Positions 36,255-39,215 of a stretch of DNA of 39,215 nt are shown piece after piece. The notes beneath the pieces were generated by a model. It searched no databases. It had not been told where the DNA came from and worked only from the letters and a program-made list of their open reading frames with translations. How positions within the stretch are numbered: the stretch's first letter is position 1; each line of letters opens with the position of its first letter. The stretch is from Symbiodinium natans (lineage: Eukaryota > Sar > Dinophyceae > Suessiales > Symbiodiniaceae), in contig CAJNDS010001447.1 in NCBI GenBank assembly GCA_905221605.1, forward strand, positions 465,001-504,215, in the 5' to 3' direction. A program made the translations under genes and the position numbers.

Positions 36255-36708
36255 TAGACGCCAAAAAATTGGGGCATACCAAAGGGAACCAAAGCTCTAT
36301 AGGCATCCTTAAACCATGTTCCAACTTTCTGGAGCTTGAAGAGGGGATTTCTGACCGAAACGCTGAGACTTAGAACACGCTTCAGGGCCCTAATAGGGTA
36401 AAAAAAAGGCTCCCTACTTGGCAAGTTGCTGCAGGAGCCTATACGGGATATCACAACCTTCACCTCCCAGCACAGGAAGGTGTTGGAACCTGAAGTTGCT
36501 TGTTCTTAAACTAGGAGTTATAGTTCGGTGCTTTATGTACCTCAACCCGAGCCCTCTATGGAGTTACGTAGGAAACCTCTTTCCTACTCAGAACATGTGC
36601 CACCGCCTTAACCCCTAAACCCCGAATCCTGTGCCCTTCAGGTGACAAGAAGGGACCGAGTTCGCAAGAAGCCGGCGACTTAGACCCCCATGGACCACAT
36701 GAGAATCA

Positions 36709-36837
36709 GGGACCCAAAAAGGGACATAAGCATAAGCATTTTCTAGGGATATCCCTACCTTCTTGGGCTTCATGAATAAGGGGGTGTATATGGGACATCC
36801 CTATTTTAGTTTTTGCTCTTGTGCTTTTTTGGGGTCC
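36709..36837. repeat. Foldback element with GGGACCCAAAAA ends
   Basis: Left GGGACCCAAAAAGGGACATA (36709-36728) pairs imperfectly with GTGCTTTTTTGGGGTCC (36821-36837); AAGCATAAGCA and TGCTCTTGTGC extend the arms. The centre has the palindrome TAGGGATATCCCTA. Confidence 0.75.
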
Positions 36838-36921
36838 TAGAGAACCCGAGACTTGGGATCGTTTTGCCCTCTACTAGGATACTCTCTACTGCGGGGTGTG
36901 AGCCGTAACCCCTTTTGTACC

Positions 36922-36998
36922 GTAGGAATTATAGTAGTATAGGGTCTGGTAGGAATTGAACTGGTATAGGGTCTAGTAGGAATGATAGAAGTATTGGG
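36922..36998 (+). repeat. 27-bp tandem repeat, nearly 3 units
   Basis: Units at 36922, 36949 and 36976 share GTAGGAAT and TATAGGGTCT. Confidence 0.85.
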
Positions 36999-37013
36999 CC
37001 GGGTCTATGCCCC

Positions 37014-37066
37014 CAACCCTAAACCCTAAACCCTAAACCCTAAACCCTAAACCCTAAACCCTACAC
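37014..37066. repeat. CCCTAAA tract, about 7 units
   Basis: C-strand orientation; further short tracts follow at 37194-37228 (G strand) and 37396-37480 (C strand), with no gene between. Confidence 0.95.
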
Positions 37067-37770
37067 CCCCGTATGCGCCACAATCTTGGGGGTTTCTTCG
37101 GTCCCCAAGGATCTGCTTGATGGCGACCTCCCGACCTCCTTGCCATGCCCACATACTCTAGGGGCCTGAATAGTTAGAACATGTTTTTTTGGGTGTAGGG
37201 TTTAGGGTTTAGGGTTTAGGGTTTGGGGGGTTCTTGTAGTAGATTTTAGAAAGGGGCCATAAGGGAATATTACTAGCAATTCTTCCGACTCCTATACTAC
37301 CTAGCAGTTTGGGTTTTCCTGGAGGGTCACTTCAAGCCAATGTGGACTTCCTGCATTTCCCTTCGTCGTCCTGTATCGATGATGGGATTCTTCACCTAAA
37401 CCCTAAACCCTAAACCCTAAACCCTAAACCCTAAACTAACCCTAAACCCTAAGTCCTATTCCCTAAACCCCGCCCTAAACCCTGAACCTCGGGAAGCAGA
37501 GTACTTTCTTGGAAGGCGCCTGAATCACCATGCGTGTCCTGAGCTTTACCGCACCCTAAACCCTCAAACCCTAAAACCCTAATCTCTGAACCTTAACCCT
37601 AAGGCTCCAATTAGCTCAAAGTAGGTACTATTTCCCGACTTTAGACCCCAAATGTAGGTATTATTATTATACTTAGAGCCTTAGGGTAACCTCCTGAGCC
37701 CAGTGTAGCCCTTTAAACCCTGAACCCGAAAACACACCCAAGGCCTCCCGAACCCCAAGGAACTCCGATG

Positions 37771-38008
37771 CTTAGGGTTTAGGGTTTAGGGTTTAGGGTT
37801 TAGGGTTTAGGGTTTAGGGTTTAGGGTTTAGGGCCTTAGAGGTCAAGGGCTTAGGGTCTGGCTGGTTCTTAGCAGGGAATGAGGGAATGAGGGCCCTACT
37901 TACCCTCATTCCCTCCTTCCCTCCTCAGAACCACGGAGGTTTAGGGTTTAGGGTTTAGGGTTTAGGGTTTAGGGTTTAGGGTTTAGGGTTTAGGGTTTAG
38001 GGTTTAGG
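37771..38008. repeat. Two TTTAGGG tracts flanking a perfect hairpin
   Basis: Tracts 37771-37833 and 37940-38008. Between them GAGGGAATGAGGG (37881-37893) and CCCTCATTCCCTC (37903-37915) form a 13-bp perfect stem with a 9-base loop. Confidence 0.92.
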
Positions 38009-38312
38009 ATTTCGTGCTCAGGGGCTGGACATAGCGCAAGTGCATCTGCAGACGTGCCGAGGTGGAACGCGCAGGTTTTGGGGTTCAGGGCCTCGGGCTC
38101 ATAGCGCTTAGGGCCTCGGGTAGGGTTTCGGGTTAAGGGTTTTGGGTTTTGGGTTTAGGGTCTAGGGTCTAGGGTCTAGGGTTAAGGGCGGATGCACACA
38201 TGTTTCATTCAATGCCACATTCGCCGCATTCAGGCCTGCTGTTGTGCTAGAATCGCTGTGCGCAGGTAGTTCTCAGGCCTTTTTCCTGACATGCACTTCT
38301 TCCACATCAGAC

Positions 38313-38516
38313 CTGGATGGGCGATTCGGCCTTAGAATCCCCATAATGAACCCTAAAAAGGGCCTTTTAAGGGATTACTAGGATGCCCAGTAGTGCCCTT
38401 ATTCCCTTTTTGGGGGCTCTAGGTGCCCCTATAAACCCCTTTAAACAAAAAAGGGCACCCTTTTTAATCCTAGGTTACTGGGCAACCTCGATCATAGGGT
38501 GTAATAGCCCATCCTG
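38313..38516 (-). repeat. Foldback family B copy interrupted by another element
   Basis: Reverse-oriented copy of the 23262-23348 element: ends CTGGATGGGCGAT (38313-38325) and ATAGCCCATCCTG (38504-38516), with the shared interior CCCCATA.TGAACCCTA and AAGGGCCTTT.AAGGGATTA. It is split by the insert at 38378-38489. Confidence 0.88.
38378..38489. repeat. Nested foldback insert with likely 5-bp target duplication
   Basis: Terminal inverted repeats AGGATGCCCAGTA (38380-38392) and TACTGGGCAACCT (38476-38488) differ at one base. It is flanked by GATTA (38373-38377) and GATCA (38490-38494). The uninterrupted copy at 23 kb has a single GATTA at this place, which defines the insertion. About 112 bp, no coding capacity. 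Confidence 0.88.
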
Positions 38517-38597
38517 TGATGCTGACTCCACAGAAAGCCCCTCCTGAACCCAAGTAGCCTCACTGTGGTAGCTTAGTCTTTTCACCTTGCCTGGAAG

Positions 38598-38729
38598 CCC
38601 TAAACCCTAAACCCTAAACCCTAAACCCTAAACCCTAAACCCTAAACCCTAAACCCTAAACCCTAAACCCTAAACCCTAAACCCTAAACCCTAAACCCTA
38701 AACCCTAAACCCTAAACCCTAAACCCTAA
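38598..38729. repeat. Perfect CCCTAAA tract, about 19 units
   Basis: The longest perfect array in the window, C-strand orientation, and not at the end of the sequence. Confidence 0.98.
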
Positions 38730-39167
38730 CACACCAGGTATCAACTCCGGACTTTGCGTTCCCCGAGTTAGTTTTTGTCTTTTTTGGATGTGTGTTTGGT
38801 TTAGGGCTAAGGGAAGTTCAGGGTTTAGTGTTTTTAGAGTAAACGCGAAACCCCAATCCCTAAACCCTAAACGGAGATGCGGGCTGGCCCCAGCTCGCCT
38901 CAAAAGTAGCACTGCACTTGACTGTTTGACCCTACATGCCCTAAACACTAGAAGTTCTAAGTCAATAGACCCTCCACCCCACACCCTAACCCCTAACCCC
39001 TAAACCCTAAACCCCAAACCCCAAACCACCCTAAACCCCCCGAAACCTTAGCAATTACCTGAATCACCTCGCACCTTTCAGGAGTTGGCCAGGGGGGCTC
39101 TGAGCAAGTGGTCTGATTGCTGAGGGCATTGCAGCAGAGAGTGGCAGGGTAGCAGAGACCTATGGTT

Positions 39168-39215
39168 GTAGGGTTTAGGGTTTAGGGTTAGGGTTTAGGG
39201 TTTGGGGTTTAGGGT
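39168..39215. repeat. TTTAGGG tract at the window edge
   Basis: About 6 heptamers, one shortened and one TTTGGGG, running off the window. Confidence 0.92.

Noticed and set aside
38598-38729. Chromosome end (terminal telomere)
   Set aside because: The array is interior, followed by about 480 bases of other sequence and by a tract of opposite orientation; the tracts here are interstitial.

Overview
The window reads as nuclear DNA of an alveolate, most likely a dinoflagellate. The reasons are: Arabidopsis-type telomeric heptamers (TTTAGGG) scattered through the interior of the contig; co-oriented multi-exon genes with short introns, one of them apparently GC-AG; a C5 cytosine methyltransferase beside a transposase-like gene of a kind I associate with dinoflagellate gene sets; and a two-ORF LINE with an apurinic-type endonuclease. 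A 100-base run of N (13116-13215) shows this is a scaffold join. No species can be named from the sequence alone.

Left part (1 to about 13.1 kb): a gene-bearing block, almost all on the minus strand. Read right to left it holds (a) two exons of an unrecognised gene on either side of a 1-kb intron packed with CA and GA microsatellites, running off into the N gap; (b) an intronless, apparently complete C5 DNA methyltransferase (9629-11233); (c) a long split gene, about 9.0 kb down to about 0.95 kb, whose first six exons look like a zinc-finger plus hAT-like transposase family and whose later exons are unrecognised. I placed seven introns in the block whose splice phases agree on both sides. A plus-strand exon encoding a Lys/Glu/Ala helix (573-926) converges on the end of this cluster.

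Right part (about 13.2 to 39.2 kb): no intact host gene was found. It is a mosaic of (i) dozens of telomere-like tracts in both orientations, perfect TTTAGGG as well as heptamer and octamer variants; (ii) short foldback (inverted-repeat) elements of about 60-160 bp in several families, one nested inside another with a likely 5-bp target duplication; (iii) short coding-like scraps and broken genes, the clearest at 16.2-16.7 kb and 24.0-24.5 kb; and (iv) one nearly complete LINE (about 17.9-22.9 kb) plus a fragment of a second LINE family at 30 kb.

The LINE has ORF1 (coiled coil plus an RRM-like-looking region, broken by a +1 shift) and ORF2 (endonuclease plus reverse transcriptase, broken by a -1 shift before the C-terminal region). 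ORF2 is open in the same frame directly after the ORF1 stop, and that stop is UGA followed by CUAG, a known leaky-stop context. This suggests ORF2 is or was made by stop-codon readthrough. The other strong lead is the telomere-stitched, foldback-rich mosaic itself. Exon limits and protein family names in the left block come from reading frames and splice signals by eye, not from alignments.
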